64,000 bases of DNA from Candidatus Bathyarchaeota archaeon. GTDB lineage: Archaea; Thermoproteota; Bathyarchaeia; Bathyarchaeales; Bathycorpusculaceae. The stretch covers positions 41,677 to 105,676 of the forward strand of contig JAOZIA010000002.1 in the NCBI GenBank assembly GCA_026014585.1, in the 5' to 3' direction. Each line of letters starts with the position of its first letter. The stretch's first letter is position 1. A model generated the notes under the pieces. The model was not told where the DNA came from. It saw only the letters and a list, made by a program, of their open reading frames with translations, and did not search any database. Shown here piece after piece: positions 34,431 through 43,434 of this stretch. The position numbers were made by a program, and so were the translations under genes.

Positions 34431-35236
34431 TACTGTTTTTCCTCCTCTTTGGCAGGTTCCTCTTCAGCAGGGGCAGCTTCGGGAGCTGGTGCTGGTTGGG
34501 GTTCTGCGGGTGCCTCATCGGTTACTTCTTTGGTTACAACGTTTGTTTCTGGTTCAGGTTCTGGCTCAGGTTGCGCTTGCACTGTCTCTTGTGCAGGAGT
34601 GGCTTCTACTGTTTCCTCATAGGGTTTTTCTTCTTCGGGTGGAGGTGGTACAACGTCGATTTTATCCGGGAAGTATGCATCTGGCGGCATAATCTTAACG
34701 CGTATACCAAGCATGCCTGGTTTAAGTTGAACATGAGCTTCAGCTTTTTTCATTGCACGAAGCGCTGGTTCTCCACATCTTGGGAAGTATCCAGCACGGA
34801 ATTTTTCAAATCTTGCGCGTTCAGTGCGAAGTTTTCCGCTGATAACGATTTCTGCGCCAAGTGCGCCTGCTTCCATAACTTGGTTGAGTGCCCAAAAGCC
34901 TGCACGTCTAAAATGAACACCTCGCTCAAGTGCTGATGCAACTTTGGAGGCTACCACGTGCGCGTTGAATTCAGGAACTTCGATTTCTGAAACGCTGATT
35001 TGAGGGTTAGATAATTTAAAATTAGTTTCAAGAGATTGTGCGAGTTCTTTGATTGTTTCTCCGCCGCGACCAATAACTAATCCTGGTCTCATGGCATAGA
35101 TGACTACGTGGGTACCCAACGGTGTTTTGGAAAGGTTTACTCCGCCGTATCCTGCACGTTCAAGTTTTTTCTGTAAGTACTCGTCAATTTCTGTGCGTTT
35201 GATTGACTCTGTTATAAAACGTTTAACGATAGACAT
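34430..35236 (-). CDS. rps3: Ribosomal protein S3 with acidic C-terminal tail
   Basis: A type II KH domain is seen at residues about 40-105 (LVIGRGGETIKEL), followed by the S3 C-terminal domain (RAGYFPRCGEPALRAMKKAE, IRVKIMPPDAYFPDKI). Residues about 200-268 are Pro/Glu/Ala rich and probably disordered. Two bp downstream of rpl22. Confidence 0.96.
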   Translation of the reverse strand: MSIVKRFITESIKRTEIDEYLQKKLERAGYGGVNLSKTPLGTHVVIYAMRPGLVIGRGGETIKELAQSLETNFKLSNPQISVSEIEVPEFNAHVVASKVASALERGVHFRRAGFWALNQVMEAGALGAEIVISGKLRTERARFEKFRAGYFPRCGEPALRAMKKAEAHVQLKPGMLGIRVKIMPPDAYFPDKIDVVPPPPEEEKPYEETVEATPAQETVQAQPEPEPEPETNVVTKEVTDEAPAEPQPAPAPEAAPAEEEPAKEEEKQ

Positions 35237-35238
35237 TC

Positions 35239-35715
35239 TTATTCTCCTGGTTTTTCGTCAAGAACAATTTCGATGTGTGTTAAAACATTATATTTTGGTG
35301 AAGCACGACCATGTGCTCTGGGAGTGTAACGCTTCTGCTTCATACCTGGATAGGCCGAAGCGTGAATAATTCGAAGGCGTTCAACATCTAAGCCTTTGTT
35401 TTCTGCGTTGGCTTGGGCTGCTTTCAAAACGTTAAGAACCACGCCCGCTGCTTTGATTGGGTATCGTCCTGCGAATTTCCCGTCAACACCATGTCTGTGC
35501 CCCAGTTTTTTAGTGTACCTTGCGTATGGAACGGCACGTTTCTTTTCTGTCACATCCCGCAGGTATTCTTTAGCGTTACTGAGCATCATACCTTTAAGTG
35601 AACGGCAGATTTCTCTTGCGGCTTTGTGGGATACCTTGACCTCTCTGCCGCTGGCTTTCGCTGTTTTTTCTGGATTGAGCGTTTCTTCGATTACTGAGTA
35701 TCCCCATTTTGGCAT
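35239..35715 (-). CDS. rpl22: Ribosomal protein L22
   Basis: A 158-residue archaeal L22, with SHKAAREICRSLKGMML and HGRASPKYNVLTHIEIVL. It opens the operon here; rpl3, rpl4, rpl23, rpl2 and rps19, which usually precede it, are missing. AGGAG lies just before the ATG. Confidence 0.96.
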   Translation of the reverse strand: MPKWGYSVIEETLNPEKTAKASGREVKVSHKAAREICRSLKGMMLSNAKEYLRDVTEKKRAVPYARYTKKLGHRHGVDGKFAGRYPIKAAGVVLNVLKAAQANAENKGLDVERLRIIHASAYPGMKQKRYTPRAHGRASPKYNVLTHIEIVLDEKPGE

Positions 35716-35755
35716 TTATTATTTCTCCTGATGCGCAATCAAACACGTAAAAGCG

Positions 35756-35766
35756 ATTTATATGGC
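35756..35766 (-). promoter_or_regulatory. TATA box of the ribosomal protein operon
   Basis: The minus strand reads CATATAAATCG, preceded by purine-rich GGAAAGC (possible BRE). It lies about 45 nt upstream of the rpl22 ATG, predicting a leader of about 15-20 nt carrying the AGGAG site. The remaining roughly 240 bp of the gap to fen1 hold no gene that I can support. Confidence 0.55.
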
Positions 35767-36007
35767 TTTCCGTATCACAACTACTTTTTAGTCTCAATTG
35801 ACTAGGTTAGTTTCCACTGATGGTACGAATTTCGAGTCGCGAGGTGTACAACTTTGGGAGTACATCTATCCTTTTATAGTTTACCCAAAAAGACACAACT
35901 CAACAGATCAAACCAGCTAAATTAGCAGTTTGTGTAGTGTTTAGAAAAAACATTAAAACCCTGATTTATCAAATTTTATTAATAAGTTTCTTGCCTATGT
36001 CTATGCG

Positions 36008-37051
36008 GTGCACATTTTGGGTGTAGACTTCAAAGACATAGTACCAAAAACCCCCATAAAACTTGAAGATTTAAGTGGTAAAATAGTAGCTATAGATGCA
36101 TTCAACGCAATATACCAGTTCTTAGCAATCATACGTCAACCCGACGGTACACCACTACAAGATAGTATGGGAAAAATCACCAGCCACCTAAGCGGCCTAT
36201 TTTACCGAACCAGCAACCTTATCGAGATGGGAATTAAACCTGTTTACGTTTTTGATGGTATTCCCCCTACCCTAAAAGCTGCAGAAATTGAACGACGCAA
36301 ACAAATCAAGGTTGAAGCAACCATACATTACGAGAAAGCAGCCAAAAAAGGGGACACAACAAAAATGCGCAGGTATGCCCAAGCAACCATGACCATGAAG
36401 GATTACATGAAAGATGACGCCCAAAAACTGTTGGGCTTAATGGGGTTGCCATACATTTTGGCGCCCAGTGAAGGAGAGGCACAGGCAGCGTTTATGACTA
36501 AAAGTGGTGATGCCGATTATTGCGCAAGCCAAGACTATGACAGCTTACTGTTTGGTGCACCTAAACTTTTGCGTAACGTAACGATTTCGGGCAGACGCAA
36601 ACTTACAAGCAAAAACCTCTATATTGACATTGTACCTGAGGTAATTGAACTAGCCAAAGCACTATCTGAAACGGACTTAACTTATGAGCAATTAATTGAT
36701 GTTGCCATCTTGATTGGTACAGATTTTAACCCTGACGGCATCAAAGGCTTAGGCCCCAAAACCGCACTTAAACTCATAAAACAACATAGCACATTAGAAA
36801 ACACAATACCCCACATCAAAAACGCCACGTTCCCCTGTGAACCCGCGGAAATCCGCGAAATTTTCCTTCACCCTCAGGTCACAGACAAATACGAGTTAAA
36901 CTGGAAAGACCCCAACGTTGAAGGCATTATTGATTTCTTGTGTCATCAAAAAGATTTTTCGGAAGAGCGAGTTAAGAAATCGTTGGATAAAATGATGGAA
37001 GGGAGTAAAAAGCAGAAGGGAAAAACTTCTCTGGACAAATGGTTTGGCTAA
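36008..37051 (+). CDS. fen: Flap endonuclease 1
   Basis: The 347-residue protein has N and I nuclease domains: DAFNAIYQF, SEGEAQAAFM, ASQDYDSLLFG and GTDFNPDGIKGLGPKTAL carry the metal-binding acids and the helix-hairpin-helix. The C-terminus GKTSLDKWF is a PIP box for binding the PCNA clamp. It removes 5' flaps during Okazaki maturation and repair. The start is GTG 36008. It overlaps the convergent pcm gene by 4 bp. Confidence 0.96.
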   Translation: MHILGVDFKDIVPKTPIKLEDLSGKIVAIDAFNAIYQFLAIIRQPDGTPLQDSMGKITSHLSGLFYRTSNLIEMGIKPVYVFDGIPPTLKAAEIERRKQIKVEATIHYEKAAKKGDTTKMRRYAQATMTMKDYMKDDAQKLLGLMGLPYILAPSEGEAQAAFMTKSGDADYCASQDYDSLLFGAPKLLRNVTISGRRKLTSKNLYIDIVPEVIELAKALSETDLTYEQLIDVAILIGTDFNPDGIKGLGPKTALKLIKQHSTLENTIPHIKNATFPCEPAEIREIFLHPQVTDKYELNWKDPNVEGIIDFLCHQKDFSEERVKKSLDKMMEGSKKQKGKTSLDKWFG

Positions 37052-37725
37052 AAACTTTGTCCAAATTTGCCTGTTAAAGGAACAAACGCGACGCCACCCA
37101 GATTTTCCTGGCTAACATTGTCATCAAAATCCTTAGTTAAACGCATTAAACTTTGGAACAAAGCGGCTTTACCAACCGGAATCACCATTGTTCCACCTGA
37201 TTTTAACTGATCCAGTAATGGAGGAGGAACCTCTGGCGCAGCGGCGGTTACTACTATGCGGTCAAATGGTGCCTTTTCAGAATAACCCTTTGAGCCATCT
37301 GCATTAACGATTGTCACTCGGTCACCGTATCCCGCATTTAGGATGCTTTTTCTTGCCTGCTCAGCCAGTGACTGCACAATTTCCACTGTGTAGATGTGCC
37401 CCCATTCGCTTCGGGGTACATCTCTTGGGGCGATGAGTTCTGCGATGGTGGCAGCATGCCAGCCTGAACCTGCACCAACCTCCAGCACCTTGTGACCTAC
37501 TGCCAAGTTCAAGGCTTCATTCATTATAGAAACCATGTGAGGCGCTGAGATGGTTTGTCCAAACCCAAGCGGTAAAGGAACATCAGCAGCGGCGTATTCT
37601 TGCTTGTCTTGAGGCAGAAAACGAGCTCGGGGTACATTACATAGGGCTTTTATGGTTTTTTCTGTTTTTAGTATGCCTTGCCATTTCAAGTTATCAATTA
37701 GCTTATCCCAATCTGACCGCTGCAT
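37048..37725 (-). CDS. pcm: Protein-L-isoaspartate O-methyltransferase
   Basis: The 225-residue protein has PLGFGQTISAPHMVSIM (substrate-side motif) and the SAM loop VLEVGAGSGWHAATIAEL (residues about 80-97), plus RIVVTAAAPEVPP. It repairs isoaspartyl residues in aged proteins. Convergent with fen, 56 bp from glmS. Confidence 0.95.
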   Translation of the reverse strand: MQRSDWDKLIDNLKWQGILKTEKTIKALCNVPRARFLPQDKQEYAAADVPLPLGFGQTISAPHMVSIMNEALNLAVGHKVLEVGAGSGWHAATIAELIAPRDVPRSEWGHIYTVEIVQSLAEQARKSILNAGYGDRVTIVNADGSKGYSEKAPFDRIVVTAAAPEVPPPLLDQLKSGGTMVIPVGKAALFQSLMRLTKDFDDNVSQENLGGVAFVPLTGKFGQSF

Positions 37726-37781
37726 AAGTAAGAAAGAGAGGGAGAAGCTTTTTAACGATATCCATGCATGCGATGGCTTGG

Positions 37782-39611
37782 CTACTTTACGGTTACTGAT
37801 TTTGCTAGATTTCTTGGCATGTCAGGGTTAAGCTTTTTCTCAAGAGACACATAGTACGCGAGCAGTTGCAGTGGCACAACGTAGGGAATAGGGGAGAGAA
37901 CCGTGGGAATCCCCTTCGGGACCTCAATGTAGTCGTCCGCGAGCGATTTTATTTCTTCATCACCTTCCTCGATTATGGCGATTATGGATGCACCTCTTGC
38001 TTTCATTTCCATGATGTTGCCAATCAAGGTTTTATGGCAGTCATCTTTGGGGCAAACAAAAATCACGGGAAACTCTGGCTCGATAAGGCTGATAGGACCA
38101 TGCTTGCTTTCTCCTGCTGGAAACGCGATACTTGGAATGTATGCGATTTCCATAAGTTTTAGTCTGCCTTCATACGCAGTGGCAGTATTGATACCTCTGC
38201 CAAGGAAAAAGAACACTTTAGTATCCGCGTATTTCTTGGCAATTTGTTCGACTTTTTTCTCCTGTTTAGCAACAATCTCATCTACAAAATCTGGAATCTT
38301 GAGCAGTTTTTCCTGCAAACAATCCATCTCATCCTGAGAAATCTTTCCCCGTTTCTTAGACAAACGAAGCGCTAACTGTGCCAAAACCGAAAGCTGGGAC
38401 GTGAAGGTTTTTGTTGCTGCAACCCCAATCTCGGGACCTGCCTGGGTACCAATGTAGACTCGGCTAACTCTAGTGAGTGTACTGCCGATAACGTTAGTTA
38501 AACCCAGAATTGTTGCAGCACGCTGCTGAGCACAGGTTAACGCGGATAGGGTGTCGGCTGTTTCTCCTGACTGGCTAACGGCTAGGATTGTACTATCAAT
38601 ATTTACAGATTTGCCGTGTTGCTCAACAAACTCGGATGCGTACACAGGGTAAGTGGGCAAAAACGCAAGTTTACTAAACATGTATGACGCTGCTAGGCAG
38701 GCGTGGTAACTTGTTCCGCATGCAACAAGGAAAACTTCATTGGCTCGGTCAAGAAAAGTTGTAATTAAATCTAAATAGTTATCTTGCAAACGCAACGTGT
38801 TACGCAAAGTTTCTGGTTGCTCATGGATTTCTTTAATCATAAAATGCGGATAACCATGCTTTACAGCCATCTCAGCAGTCCATTGAACAAGGTGAGGTTC
38901 ACGCTGCACAATGCTGAAATCAGAGATTTTCCGTATCTCATATCCTTGCGGTGTAAGAATAACGATTTCACCATTGTTTATTGTGACTGCCTTGTTGGTT
39001 ATTTGCAAAAACGCAGGGATATCCGAGGCACAGAAAACACCCTGACCGTTAACACCTAAAACCAGCGGGCTTTCGTTTCTGGCGCAGATTATCTTGTCTG
39101 GTTCATGTGTGCTGATTATGGCAAATGCGTAGGAGCCTTCAATTCGCTTGAGGCTCTCCTGCACGGCACCTTGCAGAGTAAGCTTTGGATTCTGCTTTAG
39201 GGCTTCTTCGATTAAATGAGCCATAACTTCAGTGTCAGTTTTGGAAACAAATGTGTGCCCCAAATTTTGTAGTTCAGCTTTTAGCTCCAAAAAGTTTTCA
39301 ATAATACCGTTGTGAACAACAACAATTTGTCCTGTACAGTCTGTGTGCGGGTGCGCGTTTACTTTGAGGGGGGCACCATGGGTTGCCCATCGAGTATGTC
39401 CAATGCCGATGTTGCCCGGTAAATCATTCAGATTTAGAAGACGGTTTACATCATCGATTTTTCCTTGGTCTTTTTTAAGAAAAAGGTTATTGTCACTGAT
39501 TGTTGCTATGCCTACTGAGTCGTATCCTCGGTATTCAAGGTGTTTTAGGCAAGAATGGATTATTGGCGCTGCATTATCCTCTTTGAGGACGCATCCGAAA
39601 ATGCCACACAT
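37782..39611 (-). CDS. glmS: Glutamine--fructose-6-phosphate aminotransferase (isomerizing)
   Basis: An N-terminal class II glutamine amidotransferase domain (CGIFG with nucleophile Cys2, RWATHGAP, HNGIIENF) is followed by two SIS domains (VACGTSYHACLAA; FLGRGINTATAYEG) and the C-terminal NLAKSVTVK. The full 609-residue length fits. It makes glucosamine-6-phosphate, the entry to amino-sugar nucleotides used in surface glycans. AAGGAAG lies upstream of the ATG. Confidence 0.97.
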   Translation of the reverse strand: MCGIFGCVLKEDNAAPIIHSCLKHLEYRGYDSVGIATISDNNLFLKKDQGKIDDVNRLLNLNDLPGNIGIGHTRWATHGAPLKVNAHPHTDCTGQIVVVHNGIIENFLELKAELQNLGHTFVSKTDTEVMAHLIEEALKQNPKLTLQGAVQESLKRIEGSYAFAIISTHEPDKIICARNESPLVLGVNGQGVFCASDIPAFLQITNKAVTINNGEIVILTPQGYEIRKISDFSIVQREPHLVQWTAEMAVKHGYPHFMIKEIHEQPETLRNTLRLQDNYLDLITTFLDRANEVFLVACGTSYHACLAASYMFSKLAFLPTYPVYASEFVEQHGKSVNIDSTILAVSQSGETADTLSALTCAQQRAATILGLTNVIGSTLTRVSRVYIGTQAGPEIGVAATKTFTSQLSVLAQLALRLSKKRGKISQDEMDCLQEKLLKIPDFVDEIVAKQEKKVEQIAKKYADTKVFFFLGRGINTATAYEGRLKLMEIAYIPSIAFPAGESKHGPISLIEPEFPVIFVCPKDDCHKTLIGNIMEMKARGASIIAIIEEGDEEIKSLADDYIEVPKGIPTVLSPIPYVVPLQLLAYYVSLEKKLNPDMPRNLAKSVTVK

Positions 39612-39730
39612 ATTTTTTCTTCCTTTATATTTGTGGGTGCTTTGGAGGGCTAATAAGGATTTTTAGGATTATTGTTTGACTACTAAAAAGTTTTTTTCAG
39701 GGTTATCTTGGAGTTTTTGCCTGCAAAGGA

Positions 39731-39752
39731 TGTATATAAGCGGTTGATCAAC
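39731..39752 (+). promoter_or_regulatory. TATA box plus GTTGATCAAC palindrome upstream of wHTH gene
   Basis: TGTATATAAG (39731-39740) is followed directly by the perfect 10-bp palindrome GTTGATCAAC (39743-39752), about 55 nt before the ATG at 39808. A second TATA-like ATTATAAAC lies at 39758-39766. The palindrome could be an operator for autoregulation by the adjacent winged-helix protein. Confidence 0.4.
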
Positions 39753-39807
39753 TAACCATTATAAACTTTTTTATAGTACATCAGAGACAGATAAATCGAA
39801 CACAAAA

Positions 39808-40773
39808 ATGGACAAAAAAATACTCCTGCAAAACAAAGACAACACACAAGAAATCAAAGAAATCACCCTAATCAACAACCCCCAAAAATTCAAAATGGCA
39901 CTAGGCACCCTAAGCTGGAAAATCCTAACCATCCTCTCAAAAAAAGAAAGCTACCCATACGAAATCGCGCGCCAACTAGGCATGCATGAACAAAAAATAT
40001 ACTACCACATTCGAAAACTTGCACGAGCAGGAGTTATAGTGGTTTCCCGTGAAGAAAAACGTAAAGGAGCAACGGCACACTACTACAAAGTTGTCTCCCC
40101 CGCTTTTGGAATCGAGTTTCCAACACCCTACAAACCCATTCAAAACCTCTATGCTCCTACCCTAGACGAAACCTTACAACAATTCTTCACAGAATATATT
40201 GATGTAAACGGGGTGTTTGATGGAAAAATCGTTGTGGGCAGCCCCTTACCGCATGGACCTTTCAAAACCAGCGCCAGAGACGGACATTACTCAGCACATC
40301 TGGCACTGTTTATGGGGCAATTCGCCAAGATGCCCACAGAGTTTGCCGTGAAACTAGACGTTGATGTGAAAGTGGAAAAAGAAGAGAAAAACAACCTCAT
40401 CCTAGTGGGCGGACCAGGAACAAATCTGCTGACACAGGAAATCAACGAACACTTACCCATCAAATTCATAATGCAATCCAGCAAGCAGGGCTTCTTACTT
40501 GGAGGCTTAGCATCCCAGAAAACCACCCGTATCTACACTGCTGACATGTCAGGGTTGGTTGCCAAAATTGTAAATCCATGGGACAAGAACAAACGAATCA
40601 TCGTGTTGGCAGGCAACAAGGCAGTGGGCACCAAAGCCTGCGTGCTGGCGCTGACCAGTTTTTGGAAAAAAACCCTAGAAACTTACCGTGACAAAGACTC
40701 GTTTGCCGTGGTCATTTCAGGATTTGACCTTGATGGAGACGGCAAAGTGGATTCTGTTGAGGTTGCTGAATAA
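39808..40773 (+). CDS. Winged-helix protein with S-layer-like domain and EF-hand-type loop
   Basis: Residues about 25-95 form an ArsR-like winged helix (SWKILTILSKKESYPYEIARQ; HEQKIYYHIRKLARAGVI). The C-terminal about 220 residues resemble the methanococcal-type S-layer core, with ILVGGPGTNLLTQEI and AGNKAVGTKACVLAL. The last residues, FDLDGDGKVDSVEVAE, form a DxDxDGxxxxxE calcium loop. There is no signal peptide, so a cytoplasmic DNA-binding role is likely. A one-base overlap couples it to the DUF371 gene. Confidence 0.7.
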   Translation: MDKKILLQNKDNTQEIKEITLINNPQKFKMALGTLSWKILTILSKKESYPYEIARQLGMHEQKIYYHIRKLARAGVIVVSREEKRKGATAHYYKVVSPAFGIEFPTPYKPIQNLYAPTLDETLQQFFTEYIDVNGVFDGKIVVGSPLPHGPFKTSARDGHYSAHLALFMGQFAKMPTEFAVKLDVDVKVEKEEKNNLILVGGPGTNLLTQEINEHLPIKFIMQSSKQGFLLGGLASQKTTRIYTADMSGLVAKIVNPWDKNKRIIVLAGNKAVGTKACVLALTSFWKKTLETYRDKDSFAVVISGFDLDGDGKVDSVEVAE

Positions 40774-41198
40774 TGCCCGCCATAATTGAGAAAATTGTAG
40801 CGCACGGTCATCCTAACATTTCAGCACTGCACCCGACCACGCTCATGTTCACCAAAGACGAGAACCTAACAAAAAAGGGGGATTGCATTGTGGCTGTTGG
40901 TGCAGATAATGCAGTGGCGGATTTTTCAGAAGAATTTAAAACCAAACTTCAAGATTCAAACACCAAACTAACAATCCAGATGAAAATTGACGACGTATCA
41001 TGGCAGGTTACGGCGCGTGGCTCACCTAAACTATCCTTAACCAGCAAGGAGGAGATTGTTGTGCGAAAGAGCGATTTTTCCTCTGAGAGAACAATGGCGG
41101 TTTGTGCGGATAAAGCCTCAGTGGACATGCCAAGGGAAATGGTTGAAAAATTGAAAAATCCAAACCAAAAAGTTGAGATAACGCTAACTTTAGCCTAA
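40773..41198 (+). CDS. DUF371-family protein
   Basis: A 141-residue protein with AHGHPNISALHPTTLMFTKD, GDCIVAVGADNAVADF and FSSERTMAVCADKASVDMPR, a pattern I associate with the archaeal DUF371 family. Function is unknown. The ATG overlaps the stop of the wHTH gene (TAATG). It ends in a 4-bp convergent overlap with the flippase-like gene. Confidence 0.75.
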   Translation: MPAIIEKIVAHGHPNISALHPTTLMFTKDENLTKKGDCIVAVGADNAVADFSEEFKTKLQDSNTKLTIQMKIDDVSWQVTARGSPKLSLTSKEEIVVRKSDFSSERTMAVCADKASVDMPREMVEKLKNPNQKVEITLTLA

Positions 41199-42247
41199 GC
41201 GGTGGGTTCTTGAGGTTTTTTAGAAAATTTGTTGTGGATTTTTCCTATTAATCCAGTGCTTGTTTTTAGAACCGCTGGCAAACCAACTAAGTCAGTTGTT
41301 GTTGCTATTAGTCTAACTAGCAACGCGAATGTTATGGCGTAAGGAAGAATCACCGTTGGCTGGGCACTTATACCTGTTAATAGGAATGCATAAGCGGCTT
41401 CTTGCAGACCAAGCCCCGCAAAAGTTATGGGTACATACATGAAAGCGGCAGTTAGTGGTCCCATAAATAGCATATCTATGAATGTGGGTTCAGCCATTCC
41501 GATAGCTTGAGCTAACAAAATTAAGGAAATTCCGCTGAAAATGATAGAACCCAACACGGAGACAACAATAACTTTTAAGGAACTACGCAGTGCCGCCTTG
41601 TCATTTGTGAACATTGAACGGACTTCCTGAAGCTTCTTAATTACAATACCGACAAGGGGTAATTTGCAAAGTTTGAGAAGTAACCCAGAGAAATAATTAG
41701 TCCAAACCAAAATTGTCAAGCCTACTCCACAGGCTAAAAGCACCAATATACCTGCAAGCAACGCATTAGTAATAGACGAATCAATCACGTTACTGGGAAT
41801 GCGCATTAAAAAGTAAAGCAATGCAATCGTGGAAAAAGATGCTTTTACAAAAAAGTTGCCAGCGCCAACGGCCATAACACTCATTAAGCCTTTCTCAATG
41901 GGTACAGCTTCAAGTTGGTTAAGCAGTACTGGAGTTGCAAAGTAGCCTGATTTTGCAGGGGTTACGTCACTTAAGAGTTGCCCGCCAAAGTTTGCTAACA
42001 TGGTATTTTTGAAGCGTGGTGCAGCTTTGAGGGCTTTTAGGGCTCCTTGAAGTGCAAAACCGATTGCAAACGATGAAAGGATAAAGAAAACTATGGATGT
42101 GGCAAGTAGGGGTATGTTTGTGTTGCTTAGGATGTTTGCTGCTTGGGTTAAGTTGACGTTTTGAAATAGCAAATACAGTATTAAGATGCTTACTGCAGCT
42201 TGCACGGGAACGAGCAGGGTGCGCAAACGTTTAGCTGACAAATTCAA
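41195..42247 (-). CDS. Lysylphosphatidylglycerol synthase TM-type membrane protein (AglD/UPF0104-like)
   Basis: A 350-residue integral membrane protein of about eight helices with FGGQLLSDVTPAKSGYFATP and TFAGLGLQEAAYAFLL, diagnostic of the LPG_synthase_TM/UPF0104 family. Relatives include AglD in archaeal N-glycosylation, and lipid flippases. TTG 42247 has GGAG at about 10 nt and overlaps the stop of a 37-codon frame (TTGA). Confidence 0.82.
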   Translation of the reverse strand: MNLSAKRLRTLLVPVQAAVSILILYLLFQNVNLTQAANILSNTNIPLLATSIVFFILSSFAIGFALQGALKALKAAPRFKNTMLANFGGQLLSDVTPAKSGYFATPVLLNQLEAVPIEKGLMSVMAVGAGNFFVKASFSTIALLYFLMRIPSNVIDSSITNALLAGILVLLACGVGLTILVWTNYFSGLLLKLCKLPLVGIVIKKLQEVRSMFTNDKAALRSSLKVIVVSVLGSIIFSGISLILLAQAIGMAEPTFIDMLFMGPLTAAFMYVPITFAGLGLQEAAYAFLLTGISAQPTVILPYAITFALLVRLIATTTDLVGLPAVLKTSTGLIGKIHNKFSKKPQEPTA

Positions 42248-42357
42248 AGGGTATTCTCCAAAGGTCTCTGCTTGTTAGTTAAATTGACTTTCAACAGCGC
42301 AACCGTGATAATTATAGGTAAGGCAACAAAAACTGCAATCCCAACCTTAGAAGCCAC
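42244..42357 (-). CDS. Possible 37-residue single-pass membrane miniprotein
   Basis: A GTG-initiated frame of 37 codons fills the gap between trm5 and the flippase-like gene. It encodes VGIAVFVALPIIITVALL, one clean transmembrane helix, then a short polar tail. Its TGA overlaps the TTG start of the flippase-like gene. No clear ribosome-binding site was seen, so this could be chance. Confidence 0.35.
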   Translation of the reverse strand: MASKVGIAVFVALPIIITVALLKVNLTNKQRPLENTL

Positions 42358-42369
42358 AAGTCATAGGCG

Positions 42370-43434
42370 CTAACGGATTTGGGCATCTAAAACCACTTGA
42401 GATTCAAACGGCGCAGTTTCGCGAATACTTCGAACACAAAGAAAACTTTGAAGAACACGCCCATTTTTCTCCACCAGATAAGAAAACTGCTGCTGCAAAT
42501 CCTCAATCGTATCAGGTTGACGAACAAACCCGTAAAAATGCACCACACCACCCGAGGGCTTTAGAGCGTTACATGCGGCATCCACAAAGTCGATGGCAGT
42601 TTCAGGCAGATTCATAATTACCCTATCCGCAGCGCCTTTGAGCTGTGTTTTTGCGATTTCTCGTGCGTCACCCAAAACAGGGAAAACCCTATCAGCTACC
42701 TTGTTTAGGTGAACATTTTGCTCTAAAAACTGCACTGCATCAGGGTTTAGGTCAACCCCATAAACCTTGGCAGCTTTTTGGGTTTTTACAATCAGCACTG
42801 CAAAGGGTCCAACACCCGCAAACAAGTCCACCACAGTTTCATCCGCTTGGACAAGGTATGCTACGCGTTGGTGCTCAGTAGAGAGTCTTGGGGAGAAGTA
42901 TGCTTTGGCAATGTCCACGTGATATTGACAACCGTATTCCCTATGGATCGTGTGGGTTTTGTTTTCGCCCGCGATAAATGTGTAATCGCGAACACGAAAA
43001 GTCCCAGATATGTCACCTGCTTTTGCCAGCACGGTTTTCACGTTTTTCTGGGTCTCCAGTACTGCCGCGCCAATCAGGCTCTCGTACTCTTTGAGTTGCG
43101 GGGGAATGTCTATTATGGCTATGTCACCGATTACATCCATTGCGTGGGGCAGGTTTGGAAGCAGTTCAGGGGGGAGTTGACTGCTTAGGGCTTGGGTGAG
43201 GGTTTTTTCGTGTTGAATTTTTTCTGTGAAATCTGCTGTTTCAACTTGCAGGCTTGAAATTTGCTCAAATTTTTCCATGACCTCTGCGTCAGGTTGCCCA
43301 ATTAGGGGGATCCAAAGCGAAGTTTCATCTCGCTGAATAATAAGCGTCTTGTCCATAATGCCCAGTTTACTAGCTAACGCAATGGTTTTTTCGCCATCAA
43401 TTTTTGAAACTTTAAGACATACTGCTTGCGGCAT
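42370..43434 (-). CDS. tRNA (guanine37-N1)-methyltransferase Trm5
   Basis: The 354-residue protein has FRVRDYTFIAGENKTHTIHR, the SAM loop VVDLFAGVGPFAVLIVK (residues about 205-222), GVDLNPDAV and MNLPETAIDFVDAA (the Trm5 NLP motif). It methylates G37 of tRNA; archaeal relatives can also act on the wyosine precursor. Its start lies inside the end of rtcA (23-bp overlap). Confidence 0.92.
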   Translation of the reverse strand: MPQAVCLKVSKIDGEKTIALASKLGIMDKTLIIQRDETSLWIPLIGQPDAEVMEKFEQISSLQVETADFTEKIQHEKTLTQALSSQLPPELLPNLPHAMDVIGDIAIIDIPPQLKEYESLIGAAVLETQKNVKTVLAKAGDISGTFRVRDYTFIAGENKTHTIHREYGCQYHVDIAKAYFSPRLSTEHQRVAYLVQADETVVDLFAGVGPFAVLIVKTQKAAKVYGVDLNPDAVQFLEQNVHLNKVADRVFPVLGDAREIAKTQLKGAADRVIMNLPETAIDFVDAACNALKPSGGVVHFYGFVRQPDTIEDLQQQFSYLVEKNGRVLQSFLCVRSIRETAPFESQVVLDAQIR

